Position numbers and translations under genes: made by a program. Positions 14,811 through 21,983 of a stretch of DNA of 34,077 nt are shown here, in pieces. This stretch comes from CALJIC01 sp039805565. GTDB taxonomy: Bacteria; Chloroflexota; Chloroflexia; Chloroflexales; Roseiflexaceae. Numbering within the stretch: position 1 is the first letter of the stretch; each line of letters begins with the position of its first letter. The notes beneath the pieces were generated by a model that was not told where the DNA came from, made no database searches, and worked only from the letters and a program-made list of their open reading frames with translations. The stretch is taken from assembly GCA_039805565.1 (NCBI GenBank), contig JBDLTZ010000084.1, positions 1 through 34,077 of the forward strand, read 5' to 3'.

Positions 14811-16124
14811 ATGAGCACCAAACCGCAAAACCTGAAGGGCATGCGCGACCACCTGCCGGGGGCGATGATCCTGCGGCAGTATATCGTTAGCACCCTCACC
14901 GCCGTCTTCGAGCGCTACGGCTTCGAGCCTCTCCAGACGCCGATCATCGAGTACGCCGCCACCCTCGAGGGCAAGATCGGCGACGACGAGAAGCTGATCT
15001 ACCGCTTCGAGGACCACGGCGGCCGCAAGGTGGCCCTGCGCTACGACCAGACCGTGCCGCTGGCGCGGGTGGTGGCGCAGTACCAGGGGCAGCTCACCTT
15101 CCCGTGGCGCCGGTACGCCTTCGGGCAGAGCTACCGCGGCGAGAACACCTCGCGCGGGCGCTACCGCGAGCTGTGGCAGGCCGACATCGACATCATTGGC
15201 TCGGCGTCCCCCGTGGCCGACGCCGAGATCCTGGCGCTGCTGACCGACTCGCTCGCCGCGCTCGGGTTTGAGGGGTTCACCACGCTCGTGAGTCACCGCC
15301 AGGTGCTCGGCGGGATCGCCCGCGTCTCGGGGCTGAGCGAGGAGGCCGCCGGTGGCGTCTACCGCGCGATCGACAAGTACGACAAGATCGGCCCTGACGG
15401 CGTGCGCGAGGAGCTGCTGCGGAACGGCGTGAGCGCCGAGGCCGCCGAGCGCATCCTCGAGATGGTGGGCCTGAGCGGCCCCGCCGACGATGTCATGGCC
15501 GAGCTGGGGCGGCGCCTTGCCGGTGACGAGCGGGCCCAGGCCGCGCTCGACAACCTGCGGACGATCGTCGGGCACGCGCGCGCCCTGGGCGTTCCCGAGG
15601 GGCGCTTCGCGATCACGCCGCGTCTGGCCCGCGGCCTCTCGTACTACACCGGCTCCGTGTTCGAGGCCGTGGTCGAGAGCCCTCCGATGGGCTCGCTGCT
15701 GGGCGGCGGGCGCTACGACGAGCTGATCGGGCAGTTCGCCGGGCGGCCCATCCCCACCGTCGGCATCGCCTTTGGCATCGAGCGGCTCCACGATGTGATG
15801 GAGGAGCTCGGCATGGGGCCGCAGTCGCGCACGGTGGCCGAGGCGCTGGTGACGGTGTTCGGCGCAGAACTGGCGTCCGAGAGCCTGCGCCTGGCATCCG
15901 AGCTGCGCGCAGCGGGGGTCAAGGTTGAGCAGGCGCTGGACCCGCGCGAGAAGCTGGGCAAGCAGTTCCAGTACGCCGACCGGCGCCGGATCCCGTTTGC
16001 GCTGGTGCTGGGGCCGGACGAGCTGGCGCGCGGCGAGGTGGTGGTGAAGGACCTGCGGAGCGGCGAGCAGCGCAGCGTGCGGCGCGAGGACGTGGCGGCC
16101 GCTATCCGCGTCGGGGGGTGGTAG
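14811..16124 (+). CDS. hisS: Histidyl-tRNA synthetase
   Basis: 437 residues, the standard bacterial size. It charges tRNA-His with histidine using ATP. Class II motifs are clear: motif 1 around PLQTPIIEYA (40-49), motif 2 RRYAFGQSYRGENTSRGRYR (100-119) with ELWQADIDIIG, the histidine-binding LARGLSYYTGSVFEA (272-286), motif 3 GGGRYDELIG (298-307) and GIAFGIERL (318-326). The C-terminal anticodon-binding domain runs from ~345. The ATG at 14811 begins the conserved NLKGMRDHLP segment; the frame is open further upstream through the promoter, and that extension is rejected. The next gene starts 5 nt after the stop, suggesting read-through into a methyltransferase. Confidence 0.96.
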   Translation: MSTKPQNLKGMRDHLPGAMILRQYIVSTLTAVFERYGFEPLQTPIIEYAATLEGKIGDDEKLIYRFEDHGGRKVALRYDQTVPLARVVAQYQGQLTFPWRRYAFGQSYRGENTSRGRYRELWQADIDIIGSASPVADAEILALLTDSLAALGFEGFTTLVSHRQVLGGIARVSGLSEEAAGGVYRAIDKYDKIGPDGVREELLRNGVSAEAAERILEMVGLSGPADDVMAELGRRLAGDERAQAALDNLRTIVGHARALGVPEGRFAITPRLARGLSYYTGSVFEAVVESPPMGSLLGGGRYDELIGQFAGRPIPTVGIAFGIERLHDVMEELGMGPQSRTVAEALVTVFGAELASESLRLASELRAAGVKVEQALDPREKLGKQFQYADRRRIPFALVLGPDELARGEVVVKDLRSGEQRSVRREDVAAAIRVGGW

Positions 16125-16129
16125 CCGCT

Positions 16130-17440
16130 ATGGAGAGCCGTGTCACCGAATTGTGGGGCGAGACCGCGGCCCAGCGCAGCGCCGGCCCCGTAGCCCTTGG
16201 CTGGCTGGATTCCCCGCTGGTGGAGGAGTACGTGGCTGGGCTCACCGGCGCCGGCAGCGAGTTCCGCATCGCTGCCTTGGTGCGCCGGCTCGGCATCCCG
16301 CCCACGGCGCGCTGGCTCAGCGTGGGCTGCGGCGCTGCCGCCGCCGAGTTGCTGCTGGCCGAGCAGGGCCTGATCGGCTCGCTCGAAGGCCTGGACATCG
16401 CCCCTGGTGCCGTGGCCGCCGCACGCGCCGCCGCCGAGCGCCGTGGCATCCGCAACGTCTCCTTCCGTGCGGCGGACGTCGAGCGCGAGCGGCTCGGCGA
16501 GAGCCAGTACGACGTGGTGCTTTGCGCCATGAGCCTGCACCACATCCGCCGCCTGGAGTTCTTCCTGGACGAGGTCTCTGCCGCGCTCCGGCCCGGCGGC
16601 TGGCTCATCCTGGATGAGTACGTCGGCCCCAGCCAGTGGCAGTGGACCGACGCCCAGCTCGCAGCGGTCAATGCTATCCTGCCCGCCATCCCCGAGCGCC
16701 TGCGCCGCAACCCGCTTACCGGTGAGTTCAAGGTGGCCGTGTCTCGCCCCACGCTCGCGGAGATGGACCGGGCCGACCCGTCCGAGTCGGTGCGCTCAGG
16801 CGAGATCATCGGCCTGGTGGCGCGCCAGTTCGAGCTGGTGGAGCGCCGCGACTACGGTGGGGCGCTGCTACACAAGCTGCTGGAGTACATCGTCGGCAAC
16901 TTTGACCCGGGTCGTCGCGAGGACGCCGAGCTCCTGCGCCTGATCTGTGCTTGCGAGCAGGCCCTGGTGGCTGCCGGTGCGCTGCAGAGCGACTTCACGC
17001 TCGTGGCGGCACGCTCCAGCGGGCAGAGCGGCCGGCGCTCCGAGCTCCTGTTCGACGAGTCGCTCGACCGGTACGTGGTGCGCGGGCTGTACCCGGTGGA
17101 GCGCTCCGGCGAGGGCCGCCTGTTCTGCTGGGCCGAGCCGCACGCCGAGTTGGCCCTGGAGCGCCCGCCCTGGGCGCGCGTGCTTGAGCTCGACCTCGTG
17201 CTGCCGCCGGCCCCGCGCGCCGTGCGCGTGACCCTCGGCGGGGCGCCGATTGGCTGCCTGCGGGCACCACGCAGGGTGCCGGCCGGTCGCTTCCAGCGCG
17301 TTCGCCTCGGTCTGCCGCCGCCCCGCGAACGCCAGCCCACCATCGGGCTGGAGGCCGACACCTGGTCCCCCGCGGAGATCGGCGGCGGAGACGACCGACG
17401 GGCGCTCGGCGTGGCGATCGCCGGCGCAGTGTATCGATAG
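16130..17440 (+). CDS. Class I SAM-dependent methyltransferase with C-terminal beta-sandwich-like domain
   Basis: 436 residues. The N-terminal half is a Rossmann methyltransferase: motif I WLSVGCGAAAAELLL, the acidic GLDI, FRAADVE, motif IV DVVLCAMSLHHI and LRPGGWLILDEYVGP. The C-terminal third (about 300-436) is different, with strands such as YVVRGLYPVERSGEGRLFCW and a closing GGGDDRRALGVAIAGAVYR. This resembles the small beta domains attached to glycan-related methyltransferases and glycosyltransferases of Chloroflexi and cyanobacteria. I infer a substrate carrying sugar or lipid-sugar, not proven. ATG at 16130 chosen over the GTG at 16118, which overlaps the hisS end; a G-rich SD-like run lies just before it. 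Confidence 0.8.
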   Translation: MESRVTELWGETAAQRSAGPVALGWLDSPLVEEYVAGLTGAGSEFRIAALVRRLGIPPTARWLSVGCGAAAAELLLAEQGLIGSLEGLDIAPGAVAAARAAAERRGIRNVSFRAADVERERLGESQYDVVLCAMSLHHIRRLEFFLDEVSAALRPGGWLILDEYVGPSQWQWTDAQLAAVNAILPAIPERLRRNPLTGEFKVAVSRPTLAEMDRADPSESVRSGEIIGLVARQFELVERRDYGGALLHKLLEYIVGNFDPGRREDAELLRLICACEQALVAAGALQSDFTLVAARSSGQSGRRSELLFDESLDRYVVRGLYPVERSGEGRLFCWAEPHAELALERPPWARVLELDLVLPPAPRAVRVTLGGAPIGCLRAPRRVPAGRFQRVRLGLPPPRERQPTIGLEADTWSPAEIGGGDDRRALGVAIAGAVYR

Positions 17441-17453
17441 AAGAGGGGCTGCG

Positions 17454-18092
17454 ATGAGCGAGCAACTGTTGGACATGACTGTGGGTTGCTTTCTGGACGA
17501 GCTGGCGAGCGGTGCACCCACGCCCGGCGGCGGCAGCGTGGCGGCGCTCACTGGCGCGATGGCCGCCGGCCTGATCACCATGGTCTGCGACCTGACGATT
17601 GGTAAGAAGGCCTACGCTGAGTTCGAGCCCGAGGCCGCCAACATCCGCACGCGCTCCGAGGCGCTGCGGGCCGAGCTGCAGCAGCTGGCGCAGGCCGACA
17701 TCACCGTGTTCGGCCACCTCTCGGCGGCCTACAAGCTGCCCAAGACCACCGACGCCGACGCCGCGACGCGCAAGGCCGCCATCCAGAAGGTGCTGCGCGA
17801 CGCCACCGACGTGCCACTGCGCACCGCCCGCGCCGTGGTGTCGCTCCTGCCGCTCTGCGCCCCCCTGGCGCGGCACGGCAACCGCACCGCGGTGAGCGAT
17901 GTTGCCGCCGCCGTGATCCTGATCCGGGCCGCCGTCCCCGCCGCGCTGATCAACGTCGAGAGCAACCTGGCGATGCTGGAGGACCAGATCTACGGCCGCC
18001 AGGCTCGCGCCCAGGTCGAGGACCTCACCGTCGGCCTTGACGATGAGGTCGAGGGGGTGCTGGCGCTCTCTCGCACGCGGATGCACGGGTAG
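17454..18092 (+). CDS. Cyclodeaminase/cyclohydrolase family protein (FchA/FTCD-C like)
   Basis: 212 residues, all helical, the normal length of stand-alone FchA-type enzymes. It shows the family pattern: FLDELASGAPTPGGGSVAALTGAMAAGL at the N-terminus (with the PTPGGGS turn), then DITVFGHLSAAYKLPK and a C-terminal VSDVAAAVILIRAAVPAALINVESN. Relatives carry out methenyl-THF cyclohydrolysis or formimino-THF deamination, feeding one-carbon units into folate. Formimino groups come from histidine or glycine breakdown, but no hut gene is here. AGAGGGG precedes the ATG at 17454; the gap from the methyltransferase is 13 nt, so hisS, the methyltransferase and this gene look like one transcript. Confidence 0.88.
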   Translation: MSEQLLDMTVGCFLDELASGAPTPGGGSVAALTGAMAAGLITMVCDLTIGKKAYAEFEPEAANIRTRSEALRAELQQLAQADITVFGHLSAAYKLPKTTDADAATRKAAIQKVLRDATDVPLRTARAVVSLLPLCAPLARHGNRTAVSDVAAAVILIRAAVPAALINVESNLAMLEDQIYGRQARAQVEDLTVGLDDEVEGVLALSRTRMHG

Positions 18093-18107
18093 CAGCGGCC
18101 GAGTACT

Positions 18108-18157
18108 GCCGTAGAGCACACGGGAGGTGAAAGCGCCTGCTTGGTGTGCTCTGCGGC
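18108..18157 (+). terminator. 14-bp stem-loop closing the hisS transcript
   Basis: GCCGTAGAGCACAC (18108-18121) pairs with GTGTGCTCTGCGGC (18144-18157), with one G-U pair; AGG and CCT extend the stem inside the loop. It lies 16 nt after the stop. There is no clear U-run. The rest of the spacer to 18349 has two short palindromes (ACGCGCGCGT at 18225-18234, TCGTACGA at 18240-18247) and a TATAAC (18269-18274) without a matching -35. Confidence 0.6.
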
Positions 18158-18349
18158 TGACCTGTTGTGATCGGGCCCCTCGGGTTAACGGATCTCCCCC
18201 CCACGTTATCTATCTCCACACCACACGCGCGCGTATCGGTCGTACGATCGGCGGGCGACATCCTCACGTATAACCCCGCACGGTGGGCGCTCCGCGCGCT
18301 CGCCTCCCGTCATTGCTTCCAGGCGGCACACTGCCGCAGGAGGGACAGC

Positions 18350-19321
18350 ATGCACGATCTGATCGTCATCGGCGGCGGCGCATCGGGACTGGCAGCGGCG
18401 GCGTACGCGCTGGACAAGCACCTCGACGTCCTGGTGGTCTACGAGTCGCTCGGCGGTAAGTACAGCCAGCAGTTCTCAGTGCGCGCCGAGGAGAACATCC
18501 TCGTCGGGCACATCCTTGTGCACCTGGAGCTCCCTGGCGAGCGCGCGGCGCCCCGGCTGGGGCAGGGCACGATCTACCAGCTTCAGCAGCAGGTCACCTC
18601 GGGGGCGGCCACCGCCCTGCGCGGCCGCGTGACGGCGGTGCGGCGGGTGGGGGCCGCGCTCGAGGTGCACACCGATCAGTACGGCGTGCAGCGCGCCCGC
18701 GCGGTGATCGTGGCCAGCGGCGTGAGCCCCCGCCCGCTCGCGGTGGTCGGCGCGCAGCAGTACGTCAACCACGGCCTGGGGTACTCGGCCACCACGCACG
18801 CGCGGCTGCTCGAGGGCAAGACGGCGGCGGTGGTGGGCAGCACGACCCGGGCGCTGCGCGGCGCGGCCGAGCTGGCGCAGGGCGCGGCGCAGGTGTTCCT
18901 GGTGGAGCCGGGCGCGCTCCCCGAGGGTGAGCCGCTGGCGGCGCGGCTTCGTGCGCTGCCGAACGTCGAGGTCCTCGAGGGGTACGCGGTCACAGGCATC
19001 ACCGGCGCGGACGCGGTGGAGTCGGTGATCGTGCAGCAGGGCGACCGGGTGCGCCGGCTGAGCGTGGACGCGGTGTTCGTGGACCTCGGGCTCACGCCGA
19101 ACAGCGCAGCGGTGCGCGGGCTGGCGGCCGTGGACGAGGAGGGCTTCATCCGGGTGGACGCCCGCAACGCCACCTCCGCCCCGGGCGTCTTCGCGGCCGG
19201 CGATGTGACCACGACCTATGGCGAGCACGCGCTGATCGCCATGGGCGAGGGGATCCGGGCGGCTATGAGCGCCCACGACTACCTGCTGGCGCTACCGGTG
19301 GTGCGCGAGCACGGGGCGTGA
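18350..19321 (+). CDS. Thioredoxin-reductase-like FAD/NAD(P) oxidoreductase lacking cysteines
   Basis: 323 residues. The FAD site is DLIVIGGGASGLAAAAYAL; the second FAD motif is GVFAAGDVTT (279-288). The middle Rossmann domain holds TAAVVGSTTRALRGAAELA (158-176), where the usual GxGxxA is degraded. At the place of the CxxC redox pair the sequence reads SATT (146-149), and the protein contains no cysteine at all. It therefore cannot reduce thioredoxin by dithiol exchange. Relatives without CxxC include ferredoxin-NADP reductases of the TrxR type and sensory or sulfide-linked flavoproteins. GCAGGAGGG (18335-18343) lies 6 nt before the ATG. It stands alone between two stem-loop/promoter regions. 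Fold certain; function unknown. Confidence 0.82.
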   Translation: MHDLIVIGGGASGLAAAAYALDKHLDVLVVYESLGGKYSQQFSVRAEENILVGHILVHLELPGERAAPRLGQGTIYQLQQQVTSGAATALRGRVTAVRRVGAALEVHTDQYGVQRARAVIVASGVSPRPLAVVGAQQYVNHGLGYSATTHARLLEGKTAAVVGSTTRALRGAAELAQGAAQVFLVEPGALPEGEPLAARLRALPNVEVLEGYAVTGITGADAVESVIVQQGDRVRRLSVDAVFVDLGLTPNSAAVRGLAAVDEEGFIRVDARNATSAPGVFAAGDVTTTYGEHALIAMGEGIRAAMSAHDYLLALPVVREHGA

Positions 19322-19410
19322 GCGCAGGGGTCTGCGGCGTGTGCTTGATGGGGATCCAGAGGCTCTCCCTCTGCCTCAGCGCCGGTCCCCGCCGCGCCCG
19401 CCCCTCGCTG

Positions 19411-19439
19411 TTGACACGCTGAGCGCCGGGGCGTATAGT
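19411..19439 (+). promoter_or_regulatory. Near-consensus sigma-70 promoter of pxpABC
   Basis: TTGACA (19411-19416) and TATAGT (19434-19439) are spaced by 17 nt. The predicted start is near 19446, about 37 nt before the GTG start of pxpA. This is the best promoter match in the window. I see no operator or riboswitch next to it. Confidence 0.8.
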
Positions 19440-19482
19440 CTGCCCGCAAACGAGCGCCTGTCAGATACGCCGGAGGAGCGCG

Positions 19483-20244
19483 GTGCGGATTGACCTCAAC
19501 AGCGATATGGGCGAGAGCTACTTCCACTGGGAGATGGGGGCCGACGCGGCGATCATGCCGCACATCAGCTCGGCCAACATCGCCTGTGGCGGCCACGCCG
19601 GGGACCCGAGCACTATGCGCGCGACGCTGCGCCTCGCCCGCGCACATCGGGTCACACCTGGCGCGCACCCCGGCTTCCCCGACATCGCGGGGTTCGGGCG
19701 GCGCGTGGTGCCCATGCCCCCCGCCGAGATCGCCGACAGCGTCCTGGCCCAGGTGGGGGCGCTGGCCGCGCTGGCCCGCGCCGAGGGGCTCGCGCTGGCG
19801 CACGTCAAGCCGCACGGCGCCCTCTACCACCACGCCGCCAGCGTCCCCGCCGTGGCGCGGGCGCTCGCCGAGGCCATCGCCGCCTTCGACGCGGGCCTGG
19901 CGATCGTGACGCAGTCCGGCTCGGTGCTGGAGCGCGCGGCGCAGGCCGCGGGGCTGCGGGTGGCGCGCGAGGCATTCGCCGACCGGGCCTACGAGCCGGA
20001 CGGGACGCTGCGCGGGCGCCAGCACGCCGACTCGATGATCCTGGACTACGAGCGCAACCTGGCGCAGGCGCTCAGCATCGTGCGCGAGGGGTGCGTGGTG
20101 GCGCACGACGGCTCGCGCGTGCCGGTGATGGCTGAGACGCTCTGCCTCCACGGCGACGCCCCTGGCGCGGGGAAGCGCGCGGCCTTCCTGCGGCGCGGAC
20201 TGGAGGCGGCCGGGGTCACGGTTGCGCCGCTGGGGAGCGCCTGA
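19483..20244 (+). CDS. pxpA: 5-oxoprolinase subunit A (LamB/YcsF family)
   Basis: 253 residues, the standard size. With PxpB and PxpC it forms the ATP-dependent enzyme that opens 5-oxoproline (pyroglutamate) to glutamate, removing a damaging by-product of glutamine and glutamate cyclisation. Family motifs: IDLNSDMGESY at the N-terminus, ISSANIACGGHAGDPSTM, GAHPGFPD, HVKPHGALY, REAFADRAYEPDGTL and CLHGDAPGA. GTG start at 19483 with GGAGG in CGGAGGAGCG just upstream. It is the first gene of an A-B-C operon with a strong promoter at 19411-19439. Confidence 0.95.
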   Translation: MRIDLNSDMGESYFHWEMGADAAIMPHISSANIACGGHAGDPSTMRATLRLARAHRVTPGAHPGFPDIAGFGRRVVPMPPAEIADSVLAQVGALAALARAEGLALAHVKPHGALYHHAASVPAVARALAEAIAAFDAGLAIVTQSGSVLERAAQAAGLRVAREAFADRAYEPDGTLRGRQHADSMILDYERNLAQALSIVREGCVVAHDGSRVPVMAETLCLHGDAPGAGKRAAFLRRGLEAAGVTVAPLGSA

Positions 20245-20290
20245 TGATCGCCACCGCTGCGCGAACGATATCTCCTCTGCCGGCTGCCGT

Positions 20291-20959
20291 ATGAGCGAGC
20301 CCCTCGCCTGGCAGTACCGCCCGATGGGCGAGCGTGCGCTTCTGCTGGACGCCGGCCCTGCCACGCCGCTCGCCAACCGCGCTGTGCTGGCCCTTGCCGA
20401 GCGCGCCGTCAACATCCCCGGCGTCGAGACGGCCGTGCCGGCGCTGAGCTCGCTGCTCGTCACCTTCGACCCACTGGCCCTCCCCCCGGCCGAGCTGCGC
20501 GCCCGCCTCGCCGCGCTGCTGGGGGAGATCGTCGACGCGCCCGAGACGCCCGCGCGTGTCGTCTCGATCCCCGTGCGTTACGGCCGCGCCGACGGCCCCG
20601 ACCTGGAGGAGGTGGCCCAGCGCCTCGCCCTGCGCCCGGAGGAGGTGGTGGCGCTGCACTGCGCGCCGCTCTACCGCGTGATGATGGTCGGCTTCGCGCC
20701 CGGCTTCCCCTACCTCGGCCCGGTCCCCGCACCGCTCGACCTGCCCCGCCGCACGACGCCGCGCCAGGAGGTGCCCGCCGGCTCGGTGGCGATCGCGGCC
20801 GGACTCAGTGGCATCTACCCCGATAGGCTCCCCGGCGGATGGCACCTGCTCGGCCGCACCGAGCTGCGCCTGTTCGACCCGCGCGCGGAGCCACCCGCGC
20901 TCCTGGCCGCTGGCGACTACGTGCGCTTCGTGCCTCTGGACGGCGGGGTGCTGCCGTGA
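20291..20959 (+). CDS. pxpB: 5-oxoprolinase subunit B (KipI family)
   Basis: 222 residues. The KipI-like signature is present: MMVGFAPGFPYLGPVP followed by LDLPRRTTPRQEVPAGSVAIA and GIYPDRLPGGWHLLGRTELRLFDP, with the typical N-terminal YRPMGERALLLD. PxpB and PxpC together form the ATP-using part of the complex. The ATG at 20291 begins conserved sequence but has a weak SD; the 46-nt gap from pxpA is the loosest joint in the operon. Its stop overlaps the next start by 4 nt (GTGA). Confidence 0.94.
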   Translation: MSEPLAWQYRPMGERALLLDAGPATPLANRAVLALAERAVNIPGVETAVPALSSLLVTFDPLALPPAELRARLAALLGEIVDAPETPARVVSIPVRYGRADGPDLEEVAQRLALRPEEVVALHCAPLYRVMMVGFAPGFPYLGPVPAPLDLPRRTTPRQEVPAGSVAIAAGLSGIYPDRLPGGWHLLGRTELRLFDPRAEPPALLAAGDYVRFVPLDGGVLP

Positions 20960-21975
20960 GCGCCGCGCTGCGTATCCTGAGCGGCGGCGTGCTGACTACG
21001 GTGCAGGACACGGGGCGGCCGGGGGCGGTGCGCTACGGCGTGCCGCGTGGTGGCGCGATGGACCCGTTCGCGCTGCTGGCCGCTAACCGCCTGCTCGGCA
21101 ACCCGCCTGGCGCGGCGGCGCTGGAGATCACGGCCGGCGGGGCCTCCTTCGAGCTCCTGCGCCCGATGGTCATAGCCGTCACGGGCGCGGACCTCGGGGC
21201 GACGTGGAACGGTCGCCTGCTACCGCTCTGGACGGCGGCGGCCGCGCGGCGGGGGGACCAGATCGCGCTCCAGGGCCGGCCTTCCCCCTGGGGCGCCCGC
21301 GCCTACCTTGCGCTCCAGGGCGGAGTGGACGTCCCGCTGGTGCTGGGCTCGCGCTCCACGCACCTCAGCGGCGGGTTCGGCGGGCTCCACGGCCGCAGGC
21401 TGCGCGCGGGGGATGGTATCGGCGCGCTCGACACTGACACGGAGGGCGTGGAGCAGGGAGGGAGCGGCAGTGATCCCGTCCGCCTCGCCGGGCGCTTCTG
21501 GCCCGCCGACGCGCGCCCGCTGTACGGGCCCGAGCCGACGCTGCGCTTTGTACCGGGGCCGCACCTGGAGCACCTCGCGCCGGGCGCGCTCGCGGCGCTC
21601 GGCGGGGCTGCGCTGCGCGTCAGCGTCACCTCGAACCGCATGGGGTACCGGCTGGAGGGCGCGCACCTCCCGCACGCCGCCGCCGTCAGCCTGCCGTCGC
21701 TCGGCGTGATCCCCGGCGCCATCCAGGTGCCCCCGGGCGGCGCGCCGATCCTGCTCATGGCAGACGCGCAGACTACCGGCGGCTACCCGATCGCCGGCTG
21801 CGTGATCGCCGCCGACCTCCCGCTCGCCGCGCAGCTCCTGCCGGGCGACGCCCTGCGCCTGACGCCGGTCACCGAGGAGCAGGCTCTCGCCGCCTATGCG
21901 GCCTATGCTGGCTGGCGCGCCGCTCCGGTGGAGGAGGACGGCGCGCTGGAGCTGCTGGCCCTTGCGGGGGCGTAA
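20956..21975 (+). CDS. pxpC: 5-oxoprolinase subunit C (biotin-dependent carboxyltransferase/KipA family)
   Basis: 339 residues. Typical opening LRILSGGVLTTVQDTGRPGA followed by GVPRGGAMDPFALLAANRLLGN; later ARAYLALQGGVDVP, GSRSTH, VTSNRMGYRLEG and GGAPILLMADAQTTGGYP, all hallmarks of the family. GTG start at 20956 overlaps the pxpB stop (GTGA), implying coupled translation and a stable B-C complex. The longer in-frame ATG at 20839 lies inside pxpB and is rejected. The stop is only 9 nt from the end of the convergent ABC-F gene, with no room for a separate terminator. Confidence 0.94.
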   Translation: MSAALRILSGGVLTTVQDTGRPGAVRYGVPRGGAMDPFALLAANRLLGNPPGAAALEITAGGASFELLRPMVIAVTGADLGATWNGRLLPLWTAAAARRGDQIALQGRPSPWGARAYLALQGGVDVPLVLGSRSTHLSGGFGGLHGRRLRAGDGIGALDTDTEGVEQGGSGSDPVRLAGRFWPADARPLYGPEPTLRFVPGPHLEHLAPGALAALGGAALRVSVTSNRMGYRLEGAHLPHAAAVSLPSLGVIPGAIQVPPGGAPILLMADAQTTGGYPIAGCVIAADLPLAAQLLPGDALRLTPVTEEQALAAYAAYAGWRAAPVEEDGALELLALAGA

Positions 21976-21983
21976 GACCGAGA

